Shown: piece by piece, positions 9,430 through 19,249 of the stretch
Layout: every line of letters starts with the position of its first letter
Numbering within the stretch: position 1 is the first letter of the stretch
Origin: Loripinus fragilis
Taxonomy: Eukaryota > Mollusca > Bivalvia > Lucinida > Lucinidae
Length of the DNA: 64,000 bases
Assembly (NCBI GenBank): GCA_964019695.1
Contig: OZ026520.1
Coordinates: 95,643,824-95,707,823, forward strand
Direction: 5' to 3'
The notes under the pieces: generated by a model
Told to the model about the DNA's origin: nothing
Database searches by the model: none
What the model saw: the letters and a program-made list of their open reading frames with translations, nothing else
Made by a program: the position numbers and the translations under genes

Positions 9430-11290
9430 ATCAAAGTATAAGATCCCATAAAACTGAGTTGAATGAGTAGATATGATCTTCCAGCAACCTCCCTTGAATT
9501 GTTAGGTGGTATCGTCCTCTTAGATATCTTGATCACAAGGAGCCTGATTGTTGCCCCTCCACACCTTTTGAGCAACCACAACTGGACCAATGTCATGCAA
9601 GTTGGAGGTTTGACCACGAAAGTCGCGGAGATAGTGTGAAGCAAAGATCGAAGAGTTTGACCAGACAGCTGCTTTAATGATTTCATCCAGTGGAATGAAA
9701 TTTAAGTAAGCCCAAGAGGCTGATAGAGCTCTTAGCTCATGAGCTCTTATTTTCAGAAGTTTAATTTGGTTGGTAGAAATTGCCTTGTAGGCATGTTTAA
9801 TTGTGTATTTAACCCACTTGGAGATGGTAGATTTGTTTATGTCATGATCTCCTCTTGTGGGAATAAATAAACTCGATTTTTTATGTTTTTCACATTGATT
9901 TTCGGCGATAACTTTTTTATTATTGATTTTAGCCAACTGTGTTCGCCATGAAAGTTGTAGAGAAAAATTAGCGCCGATATCTCCATGAGGTCCGAAGTTT
10001 CTGGCACAAACAGATTTTTGTGTACATAGATGAAGATTTTGCAATAGATTGAATTCAGCTCAATTTTCTAAGTCTTTTATTGACAGGTAATTTTCGTAGA
10101 GGCATGACAGAAAGGGTTCGTCTCAAAAGAATATTCACAAGCGGTGTATATACAGTTATTCAACGGTTGTTTATAGCATAATCCTGCTGTATATGTAGAC
10201 TCAGAATATACCGTACATATTCAGAATCTACTATGAGCATGACTATTTGTAAGTACAGAAGCTGTGATATCGCATGACGCGCCATTTTTCTCTTATGCAC
10301 ATGCTCCTAAACGGACAGTTTCGAGATGACCCAACTAGCTTAACGCACGGGCGAATTAGGCACGATTTCCAATATATTTGAACAAGCCAACCATCGCCTT
10401 TCTTATTGAATCGGGGCGGTGCAATGTAGCTTTTTGACTGACATATTTGACTTAGTTTATTTGCGCTTTGATTAAAATGCTCAAAGAGTGCATCTATGCG
10501 CAGAGTTAATTGCAGCATCTATGATGTTAGAACCGCTTGGAGAAGTTGGCGCTAATTTTTCGCTACAACTTTCATCGCGAACACAGTTTACTAAAATCAA
10601 TAATAAAAAAGTTATCGCTGAAAATCAATGTGAAAAACATAAAAAATCGAGTTTAGTATATTCCTATTTTTCCTTAAAATTTTTGTTCTTTTAAGGTATA
10701 CATTAATAGGTCTAATAGGACAAAGTAACCGGCTAAATGAATAATTTCTTGCACAGAAATTAGATAATTTGGGGATTTTAATAGAATCAGGAGCCCTGGT
10801 GGGAAGCTGATTCTTAGCAAGAAAACCCACTTGAGTTCTAATGATAAACTCGCCATTTGGCATCATAGACTTTCCTTGTAGACTCTCTACGAGCCCGGGA
10901 GACATGATCTGCAACTATTTTGAATTTTTTTATCTCTGATGGATTGTTGGATAATTCCCATGCGTGAACTTGCAGAAGACCTGGATTTTGATGCAAAAAC
11001 TTTCCGTGGAACTGTTCGAGTAGGTTTGGTCTTATTGGGAGAGTTATTGGTGATGATATCAACAGATTGAGTAGTTCTGGGAACCACAATCTGTTGGGCC
11101 AAAAGGGAGCTATCAATACCACTTTGCACTGAGCTGTTCTTATTTTGTTTATCACAGAGGGAATGAAATGGAAAGGTGGAAATGTATAACCATGTATGTG
11201 ATTCCAGTTCATTGTGAGAGCCTCTATTGAAAGTGCCTTTTGGTCCGGAATCCGAGATACATAAAGTGGAAGTTTGTGATTTAGATGAGT
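9430..11290 (-). pseudogene. DIRS-like tyrosine recombinase, broken
   Basis: Just after RNase H comes a stretch with IHGYTFPPFHFIPSVINKI and IAPFWPNRLWFPELLNLL, the conserved bridge of DIRS-like proteins. The recombinase N-terminal helix region follows (ARRESTRKVYDAKWRVYH near 10840-10890). The C-terminal catalytic part lies at 9520-9860, with ISKWVKYTIKHAYKA and HELRALSASWAYLNF, the H/R and final helix region. Between them the part that should hold the first catalytic arginine appears deleted, there is a stop right after WRVYH, and a MITE (9870-10653) sits inside. In-frame joining around the MITE is exact. Non-functional as it stands. Confidence 0.78.
9870..10653. mobile_element. TA-flanked MITE with ~135 bp inverted ends
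   Basis: The left end begins AACTCGATTTTTTATG and its inverted copy ends at 10653. The arms stay nearly identical for about 135 bp. A TA dinucleotide flanks each side (9868-9869 and 10654-10655), and removing the element plus one TA restores an open recombinase frame. TA duplication suggests a Tc1/mariner-type mobilising enzyme. The interior (10010-10520) has no transposase. The arms are so alike that the insertion must be fairly recent. Confidence 0.85.
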
Positions 11291-11299
11291 TGCAAACAG

Positions 11300-11620
11300 A
11301 ACTTAATTGGGAAATTGGGTAATTCGAAAAACTGCTTTCGCAACCGATTGATTGAGAGCCCATTCTGTTGAGATCAGTTTGGTTATTCTGCTTAATCGAT
11401 CTGCTAGGACATTGAATTTCCCAGGAATGTGTTTCATCAGAAGATTTATTTGGTTCTGATGGCACCATATTAGAGTTTTCCAAACTTCCACGCAAAGGCC
11501 CTGATAGGAACACCTTGAAGGTAGAGCCGATGTTATTTCCACCAATTTAGGTGGTGTAGAACATCCGCTGTCAACTTTATTTGATGTTGAAGCGGTAATG
11601 TTTGCTGCCTCCATTGAGCA
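11300..11620 (-). pseudogene. DIRS-like RNase H C-terminal remnant
   Basis: The reading includes VWKTLIWCHQNQINLLMKHI followed by PGKFNVLADRLSR, the conserved end of the DIRS RNase H domain ('HiPG..NvlAD.LSR'). The upstream part that should hold the catalytic Asp-Glu-Asp residues is missing: the reverse transcriptase tail (NWWK) is followed almost directly by this end. An in-frame TAA (11303-11305) interrupts the reading before the recombinase. Confidence 0.75.
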
Positions 11621-12267
11621 AGCAGGAACATTTGTAGTGGTCTAAGATGTAATCTGCCTAGCATTACAAAGTACGCTGCTGCATTGAGTTGTCCCAAAAG
11701 AGAAAGGAATTATCGGGTTGATACATAGGTTTTCTGAGAGAATTTCTTGACAGTTTCTAATAGAATTTGAACTCTGGCTTGAGGAACTCTGACTATATTA
11801 ATATGAGTTAGAAATTCCATTCCTATAAAAGAGAACATTTGTGTGGGATTCAGATCTGACTTTTCTTGATTGATGATCAGTCCAAAAGATGTGATTAGCT
11901 GAATTATGAAACAGAATTAGACGATTAGATGAGATTGATTTCTCGACAACCAATCATCTAGATAGGGGTGAAGAATTATAGCTCTTCTCCTTAGATATGT
12001 CGTAATGACTGTCATGAGAAGCATGAAAATGAAAGGACTGGTCGAAAGACCGAATGGGAGGGCTTTGAAATGAAACACTTGGCCTTTTAAAGTGAAGCGA
12101 AGGTATTTGCGTGACCTTGGATGAATCGGGACATGCAAATAAGCGAACGTCAAGTCCAACGAAAATGCCCAATCGTTTTGACGAATGGCATTCCTCACTT
12201 TCCTCTGTGTTTCCATCCTGAAACTCTGGACAAAAACATATTTGTTGAGAGTGGATAGATCTATGCT

Positions 12268-14221
12268 CACTGGTGCCCAACTCCGTCACAACGATTTTCT
12301 GATTTTCGCTGATCCGTCACGAATTTTCACTTACAACTGTGCCTAAACTTTTGAGACAACGTCACGGAATTTAAGCGAAAATATGACAGGACACACATAA
12401 GGTCGAAATAATTATGGTAAGTCATTTCTTTTTATCTCATATCATCGATATCGTTTTAAAAGTGATAAAGGACAGCACACCAATAATATTCATAGCTATT
12501 TACTCAGCAACTACAATATCATTGTGTTTATTGGCAATAAGGTTTCCTAGGCATTTTCATAAGTAGGATTAGTAAAATAAGAATAATTTAACCTGGAAGC
12601 ATGATTCTATAGATTTATAAAATAGTTATATTTAATATCTTGTGCTTATATGTTGTATAATGGCATAAAACAACAAAACAAAAAAAATGTAATGTCACAG
12701 TTTGGTTGATACAATGTCACAGTTTTGAAAACGATTCAAATGGAACTGTCACGGTTTATTTAAGACATTTTAAAAAATGCCTGATATTGGTTTTCCTTGT
12801 AGTCTTATTAAAACAACATTAAAATGAACACTGTTTGGTCCACCTTTAAACTGACAAGCTTGACTAGTACTTTGTAGAAAAAAACAACAGAAACAACTGA
12901 GTATATCTAGGAAACGTCAAAATCACTGAAGGCAGACCAACTCAGTGGATCATGAGAAAGAGACTTAGAACACAGACAGCCACAATACAATTAAACTAAA
13001 GCAACCAGCTATCACTTGCTATATAATTGCCTAAATAGACCCACACCAAGAACTACACTACAAAACAAGTTACAAACACAAACCCGTCAAATGGGAGCAA
13101 CATCATACAATGGATAAACAATAACAGAATAACCACCTTAAAACTAACAGCAGCTAAGGCCATTGGGAGAGGGCGGCTATTGTACTATTCAAATCTTCAC
13201 AAACAAATCGTTTATCTGGTATGGAGGCTTCCTAACTTTTGCAATGCATCATTTAAAAAATCAAATCATCATACTGATATGAAAAATAAAATAAAAGGAC
13301 ACACAATTCACTTACAATTTGAGATAAGGAAAACCAATAGCTAATAGGCCAGAATGGGCCCAGCTAAAGACAACCTTCAGGTACCAACCCACCCATGAAA
13401 GGTTTGAGTTGAAGTTGTTATTGTGCTTGAATACTGACCAATCATAAAATTCAAGATGAATTAAAGGTTTTAATGACAAATATATTCTTAGAAAAGGGTT
13501 TTCAAATCATGAGATTCACATGCTGACCAGCCACTACTACAGGTGTAGTGAACATGTTGCATTGAAGTAGATGAAGTTTCAGACTAAAACTTAATTATGT
13601 TCACCTCTATGCACGTTTCTTTTGAAGACGTCATTTTTGTGATGGCCCAGAAACCACATGATAATTAAAATTCCAAAAATTCCAAAAATAACAAAATGAT
13701 CATCAACGGCATGTGACCTGCCTTGTTTGATGTATCAGTTTATGCTAATTAGGATGTTACTTTTGTTATTTCATGCGAAACAGCTTTTTATGCAATAATA
13801 TTCATTTACTCATTATTATATTGAGTTATTGAACTCAAAACTATGAGTTAACGAGCAAAATAAAGCTTATGTAGTGAAAAAATGCATTTACTTGGCATTT
13901 TACCCGTCTCAACCAAGCTGTGACATTGTCTTAAACAGACCGTGACACCAAAACTCTGATCGCTGTCCAAACCGTTACAATTCTGTGCAAATGCAGTGAT
14001 TATGATTGTGTTGCTATTTTCAGTTAGAAATGATAAACAACTTGGAAACTCGAAGTTGCAGATACATCTGGCAGTTTTCAAATAATAAAAGCACATGTTT
14101 GACCTTTATAAATCATAAAACGGTTAAATAAATTACTAACGTCTGTCCTTTTTCCGAATTGTTTCGCGAAGACCTATCAGCGAAAATCTGAAACTCGTTG
14201 TGACGGAGTTGGGCACCAGTG
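12268..14221. mobile_element. 1.95 kb CACTG-ended DNA element with 5 bp duplication
   Basis: Inverted ends begin CACTGGTGCCCAACTCCGTC and match for about 50 bp, with target duplication ATGCT at 12263-12267 and 14222-14226. Removing the element and one ATGCT restores the reverse transcriptase frame exactly. Inside each end the motif GTCAC recurs in inverted orientation. No transposase is present. CACTR ends suggest CACTA/EnSpm or related groups, whereas a 5 bp duplication fits Transib-like elements; I cannot decide. A Penelope 3' end (12875-13430) is nested in it. Confidence 0.85.
12875..13430 (-). mobile_element. Diverged Penelope-like (PLE-2) 3' region
   Basis: By eye this aligns with the minus-strand PLE-2 3' region at 59316-59880. 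Shared blocks include CCACAATNCAATT, AAATTAA-C-AAGCAACCAGCT, AATGGGAG-AACA, AACAGCAG and GGTACCAACCCACC. The left end has an A-run (AGAAAAAAACAA), which is the T-run 3' terminus on the minus strand. It is an older copy than the one at 14262-14404. Confidence 0.6.
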
Positions 14222-14261
14222 ATGCTCAGCCTGAGTTTTCCATTCTTTTTTTTAACTAGGA

Positions 14262-14404
14262 AAAAAAAATAGTAAGTGAGTATGATCAGGAAATACCACA
14301 ATCACAAACCGCAGACAACCCTGTGGCATCGCGAGGAAGAGCCTCTCAACCATCACGAGACACCAGGAAGACAAATTAAGCAAAGCAACCAGCTCTCCAA
14401 GACA
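14262..14404 (-). mobile_element. Penelope-like (PLE-2) 3' end inserted in DIRS RT
   Basis: About 130 bp matches 59316-59450 nearly perfectly (AGTAAGTGAGTATGATCAGG, CGAGGAAGAGCC, GAGACACCAGGAAGACAAAT). On the minus strand it ends in ACTCACTTACTA followed by a T-run that runs straight into the reverse transcriptase codons for FLVKKK. It is heavily 5'-truncated. Confidence 0.8.
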
Positions 14405-14902
14405 AAAACCGGAGTTTCCGGTTGAATTTCCTCCACTGCCCCTTTTAAGAGTAAGCTGGTTACCTCTTCCTCCAACTCTATTCTTTGGGATTGCTGAAGG
14501 AAGATGGCTCTCCTGATAATGGAGGCTGTTCTTTGAATGGAATTTGATGGCCATTTTTTATCAAAGAGAGGACCCATTGGTCGCTTGTAATCTTTTGCAA
14601 ATTTGGGGCAAAGTGGGCCAACCTTCCTCCTACCGGAATATGAGGTTGAAGAAGGGGCAATGGAGGCAGGTTTTCAGAATCTACGGCCAGAGGAGGCTCC
14701 TCTACTAGAGGGGACCGCTCTGTCCTTCCTACCATAACCCCTACCAGAACGTCCACCTCTTAGTCTAGGGTAAGAGTTAGATGTTCTAGGATCTCTATTG
14801 CTAGGATAAGAGTTCTTATGTGATACTGATTTCTTAGGATCTGGCTTATTCCTCTGTTGAGATGCACAAATAGAACTTTGAGGTCTAAGATGGGTTACTG
14901 CT

Positions 14903-17175
14903 TTAGTGATCAATTTGTCCAAAAAGAGTCTTAGAAGCAATAGGAATATTTCTAAGTTGGTTCTTAGCTTCTAATGAAAGGGACTTTGCAGCTGACTGAA
15001 TTGCAGCATCCCTTCTTGTTTGTTGTAATTCTACAGTCAGAAAAGAAACCATACCCACAGCATGTCTAACTGAAAGAGAAAGTGGTTCTAAAATCTGACT
15101 GAGCATTTTTGGATTTAATGAATTGTTGTAGACATTTGAAAGCAGCAAATGAGAAAACATCTGTATGAGATAACATTCTGAGAGTTTCTCTCAATTGTTT
15201 TTCATACATATCAAGGCTATTGATAGGAATCTGATAATTGCCATTTAAAGACAGATTAAGTTTACTAGCATCATTATCAAGTGGAGTGGCTGATGAGGTC
15301 ATAAGCTTCTCTGCATGAGCCTGATAATATTTAAATTTGTCAAGAGCCGAAATGTCTTTAGCTGTCAGAAGCCAATTTTCAGTGAAAGATTTATTGCTAA
15401 GCTTTAACTGATTTTGAATAAAGCTAATACTATCCATAATTAAAGAGACTGAGGCAGAGAAATTGATTTCCTCTTTTCTTTGACCATCTCAGACTCAATA
15501 CTAGACTTGGGTTGAGGATTATCCTCAGTCCCAGTTTCCTTCCTTGGAAATTTTCCTTCAGGTAAAATATTGAAAATTTCATCAATGACCTGTGTGAAGA
15601 TGAATTTTCTTCTTCGTCCTGAGAATCTGATGGATCTACATTGGAATGAAACTTGGAGTCTGCAATATTGGGTGCGGTTTTTTGAGATTGTGATTTTGAT
15701 GGAGATTGAAAATCATCATCCTGAGGTCTCACTGTCAAACTTATTTCATGTGTACCAGTGGACCTCGAAGGGCTAGGTGAGAAAGAGTGTCTAATTGGAG
15801 AAACTGACTTCGCATCAGCCCTTTAATTATAAGACTTCTTGCTTCTTCTCTAAGAAGAAGAAGATGATGGTGATCTCCGTCTCTTACGTCTATGTCGATG
15901 ATGCCATGAGACGGATCTTGATCTATGGTGTCTCTTCTTATATCTTCTCGGCCTAGATCTAGAAGAAGAAGAGCTACTAGATATCGAAGAGTCAAACGAA
16001 AAAGAATGCCTGATGTGTTTTTTCTTCTTCTCCAATCTATGTTTCCTCCTAGATCTCCTAGATGGAGAACTGAAAGAAGGGTTACCTTGTCCATCAAGTC
16101 TGCCTGGGCGACCAGCCGATCTAGAACGATCCCTAGGGACCACTGATTGCCGTTGTCCGGTCCGGTCTGTAAGATTATCAGTTCTATAACCTATTTTCCG
16201 GTAATCAGAACTGTTTGTCCGATCCGGTCCAGTAGAATATCTGTTTCTACTGGTAACAGTTGAACCACTGTCGGAACTACGTCCCATAGACCGAATTCGA
16301 GTAGACTGTCCAGTAGATGACCTTTGTCCAGTTGAAATTCTACCATGTTGTACAGAAGACAGTTTGAGTTGACCGGTAGATTTATCTAAAGTCCTTTGTC
16401 CGGTAGAAAGCTCAGCTGTCCCGTCTTCGGTGGACTTGTCTGGTGATTGATACCCTGTCCGGTCCGGTACAAAATTGTTCCCCGGACTTGGTCAGAGACT
16501 GTTGTCCTGTCTCGTCGGTTAGATAATTCACCGGTAGGCCTGTCTGGAGACTGCTGTCCCCGGTCCGTCCAGTCCGGTAGTACATAATTGACCGGTAGAC
16601 TTGTCCAGGAATTCACCACTGGTAGATTCACCCAATGATTGCTGACCGGTGAATCTGTCCAGTGAAAAATGGGATCGAACTTTCCAGTCAGAAATACCGG
16701 ATCCTGAGGGAGACGTACCGCACTGACTTCCCCTTCCTTTAGCCCTAGGCCTGTCCGGTTGGTCAGTGTTACGCGGTACAGTATCATCCGAAGATGATAG
16801 TCCGCCCACATTGTTTGTTTGTTGAACAATTGTTGATCCTTCATGTTCAGAAAGGTCATAAACCCCGAACAACTCAGCAGGTGCAGATTTCTTCTTTGGC
16901 TTGACTGGTCTAGCAGAAAAAGCAAACTGCTCCTTCTCCTTAGGACTCTTTCTTCCCATCTTGGCTTTATAAGAATGTCTCAGTTCAAACTTGGGCCAAG
17001 TGCTCTGTGACCAGGAACAACAAAATTCGCAGGTGAATTGCATGGAACAATTAAAACAATTAGCACAAGAAGGATGGTTATCCCACAAGGCCTTAAAATG
17101 TCCGCAAAAACCTTTAGTTTGGGACATAAAAGCCTTGAGGAGAGAACTAGAAATAAATAAACCAAAATCATACAA
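14903..17175 (-). pseudogene. DIRS-like gag (ORF1), frameshifted
   Basis: The start region has a Cys/His/Trp cluster (H-x2-C-x2-C...C-x2-C...W) typical of DIRS gag N-termini, near 17030-17090. A long low-complexity section follows, rich in Ser, Arg, Gly and Thr, with recurring CCGGT/ACCGG words (16150-16760) and an Arg/Ser-rich stretch (15850-16090). The conserved gag core comes next (15437-15080), with ENWLLTAKDISALDKFKY and ETLRMLSHTDVFSFAAFKC, then RRDAAIQSAAKSLSLEAKNQ near 15020-14950. At least four frame changes split it. The likely start is the Met at about 17127. Confidence 0.75.
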
Positions 17176-17220
17176 ACTTATCGCTCAGAAAAACCTATAG
17201 CTTTTCACTCGATACGAAAT

Positions 17221-17861
17221 GGAGGACCTAAGAGAGAAAACCTCTCAACGAGTGAAAAAAAGGACAAAATTGGCTAAAAAATATAATTCAAGACGAAATG
17301 GACCAAGTCCACTTAATCAAAAAAATTCAAAATAAATGCAAGAAAAGTGAACGACATTCACAGAAGAAGACTCACGGTAATTAAAGAAAGTATTGCAGCA
17401 AAATGGTGAAAATACAAAGGGAATTACAACCAAGAACGATGAATTTTAAACAAAAATTCTTCAGTTTCAAAGATGGCTTCCTCTTCCTTCCACCAATATA
17501 AATTTTATGAAGTCAGATGCACTCCCGTGCTTCAATTCCGGTGAATCCGTGACATCATTCGATTCTATATTTAGCCCAGAACAGGGACATACATGTACCA
17601 AGGTCACGGCTCTTAAGTTTGTATTGGTGGCAACAGGGATGTAGCTATAAGATAAATATATAGTAGTAGCGCTATTAAAACGCAAGCTAAGGTGACAATC
17701 TACTAACCATGCATCATATTTTTCCTCCCATTTAATGGCAATAGTATGTGTAATGGCTTATTTGCTTCTAAACTGACAGAAAATGCCATAATTTTGCGTT
17801 ATAACTTCTCCCTATCTGACTGTCCCTTCTCCCTTATTTTCCTGGAGGGAGAAGTAAGTAA
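17221..17861. other. Probable DIRS 5' flank and unassigned intron
   Basis: The part next to the gag start (17200-17470) may be the DIRS 5' untranslated region or terminal repeat, but no matching inverted terminal repeat was found near 9430. From 17470 to 17860 no feature is recognised. Confidence 0.35.
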
Positions 17862-17926
17862 GGGTGCAAAGTAAGTAAGGGTGCAAAGATCAGGAATAGA
17901 TACAATCAAGTACCACACCTGACACC
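17862..17926 (-). mobile_element. Penelope-like (PLE-1) 3' end fragment
   Basis: This is the reverse complement of the PLE-1 terminus GATCTTTGCACCCTTACTTA, continuing through GTACTTGATTGTATC. The outermost 16-17 bp (AGTAAGTAAGGGTGCAA) is tandemly duplicated. It is a short 5'-truncated copy. Confidence 0.7.
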
Positions 17927-18542
17927 AAGTCACTTCACCCTACTGTCGGGGCCAAGCTTGAACCCTGTTGTCGGTACTCAAAAGAACCATAGAGAAATTC
18001 AAATTTGTGGGATGGGAGCCTAAAACGACTTAAACTGATCCTGAATTATTTGTTTTTTGATGATATTTAAGTAACTTTCGATTTCTGTTGTTTGCTTGAT
18101 CTTACTGTCTATGAGCTTAATCGGGTTTACTTGTTTATATTTGCTAGAAGCATTTGGTCGTGTTGGTCCAGAATTCTATGTTTTATGCTGGGATAAGATA
18201 TATTCCGATTTGAGGGTAAAATACCATAAATGTGTGAGTCAAGTTTATCAAGCAAGTTTTTTTATGTGTAAGGCCCAGTTCATGTTGTTGTATGAAATAC
18301 CATTGTTAGCGTCATGCATTTAAGCATAGTATTTATCAAGTTACCTCTCATATTAACTGCATTGTTGCCTGTTGCCTGATAAACATTGTCTATCTCATGG
18401 CATGTGCATTTATCAGGTCATGATGATGTTGCACTTTTTGAATGACATCGCTAATGACAGTGAAATTCAACACAAAAATCGAAAATTACGTCATAATCGC
18501 TAGTTTGAAGAAAGAAACAATGGTTAAACTGATAAATTAAAA
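17927..18542. other. Unassigned intronic DNA
   Basis: No exon, RNA gene or repeat could be supported here. A short CTCAAAAGAACC near 17976 is a scrap of the hairpin MITE family. Confidence 0.35.
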
Positions 18543-18697
18543 AGAATACCAGGTTAATGACTTTTGATATCAAGTTTACCAGGCTCAGCTTTGAGAATGC
18601 ATGTTGAATCGCTCGGCAAGCCTCGCAATGTCAACAAGCGTTCTCAAAGCCTTGCCTGGTAAATTTGATATCAAAAGACACTCACCTAGTATTCTCT
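18543..18697. repeat. Large hairpin (inverted repeat, ~58 bp arms)
   Basis: The arm AGAATACCAGGTTAATGACT ... CTTTGAGAATGC (18543-18600) has its reverse complement at 18640-18697, with shared cores TTTTGATATCAA and TTTACCAGGC. The loop is about 38 bp. The arms differ at few positions. It could be a foldback MITE; no second copy was seen in the window. Confidence 0.7.
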
Positions 18698-18889
18698 ATA
18701 CATATGTTTTAGTAAAAGATAGTCAGTTTGTTGCAGTTTTATCCAGTCAGATCCCAGGCTTGACTGTAGTTATGAAGGTTGTTTAAAAAAAATTGTAGCC
18801 CACTGGGAGATTTTGAAGAGAGTACAATATCGTCTGCATAAAGAAGCATGAAAATAATTATAGAATTCATTTTAGGTAAATCTTCTAAT

Positions 18890-19066
18890 ATTTCAAACAC
18901 CTTGCACTTTCTGTCCTCAAATGAAACATTGGTTATAAGGGCTGGAATTCACAAAATGCTTTTCAGATTGGCAACCATGGAAGACCCTAAAATGTCTGAT
19001 TTGGGTCTGTGCTGTTTGTGTAAGCCTTTTTTACAGGCAACTAGTGTTCAAAGTTTTAAAAGATTT
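18890..19066. repeat. Dispersed repeat (GGGCTGGAATTCACAAAATG)
   Basis: The block GGCTGGAATTCACAAAATGC ... GAAGACCCT ... GGGTCTG-CTG-TTGT ... AAGCCTTTTTT ... CAACTAG reappears two to three times at 23735-24075. It is non-coding, and its family is unknown. Confidence 0.6.
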
Positions 19067-19074
19067 ACCATACC

Positions 19075-19242
19075 CAGGACTTTAGTTAAGAGTGTGTGTC
19101 AAAAACTAATTTTCTGATTTCTCAAACAATACATATGTTGTGGGTACTCAAAAGTTCTTTTGAGCACCCAAAACATGTTAAAACTGAAGGGTATGAAAAT
19201 ATTTACAATTTTACACTGAAAATTTTTGCTTATCTAAACCTG
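19075..19242. mobile_element. hAT-like hairpin MITE abutting the exon B donor
   Basis: The ends are CAGGACTTTAGTTAAG and the inverse TTATCTAAACCTG. The interior matches 6115-6303 (GTGGGTACTCAAAAG, ATATTTACAATTTTAC). Flanking octamers ACCATACC (19067-19074) and TGCATACC (19243-19250) agree at six positions, fitting a decayed 8 bp hAT duplication. The right CATACC is the complement of GGTATG, the exon B splice donor. Confidence 0.8.
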
Positions 19243-19249
19243 TGCATAC

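Larger units (their letters stand above)
11640..14760 (-). pseudogene. DIRS-like reverse transcriptase, split by insertions
   Basis: The 5' part (14760-14410) has the typical approach region, with DQWVLSLIKNGHQIPF and LEEEVTSLLLKGAVEEI. A Penelope 3' end (about 14262-14404) then interrupts it, after which FLVKKKNGKLRLS continues and the CACTG element (12268-14221) follows. The core resumes at 12262 with the first catalytic region (LDLTFAYLHVPIHP), the LPFGLSTSP motif and the YLDD box (near 11953-11964), then NQEKSDLNPTQMFSFIG. Frameshifts occur near 11920 and 11720. The family and order are clear; the copy is dead. Confidence 0.85.
9430..17220 (-). mobile_element. Defective DIRS-like (tyrosine recombinase) retrotransposon
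   Basis: In minus-strand order the element has a gag-like region (17175-14900), a reverse transcriptase (14760-11640), remnants of RNase H (11620-11300) and a tyrosine recombinase (11290-9430). This gag-RT-RH-YR order and the sequence motifs are those of DIRS-like elements. It is broken by large insertions (9870-10653, 12268-14221, about 14262-14404), frameshifts, stops and internal deletions in RNase H and the recombinase. When the two TIR insertions are ignored the frame is continuous across both sites, so the element was inserted first. Exact termini were not found. Confidence 0.82.

Noticed and set aside
15850..16287. Arg/Ser-rich open frame resembling a splicing factor (SR protein)
   Set aside because: It lies within the DIRS-like gag region, between recognisable gag parts, and shares its reading direction. 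Low-complexity RS sequence alone is not evidence of an SR protein.
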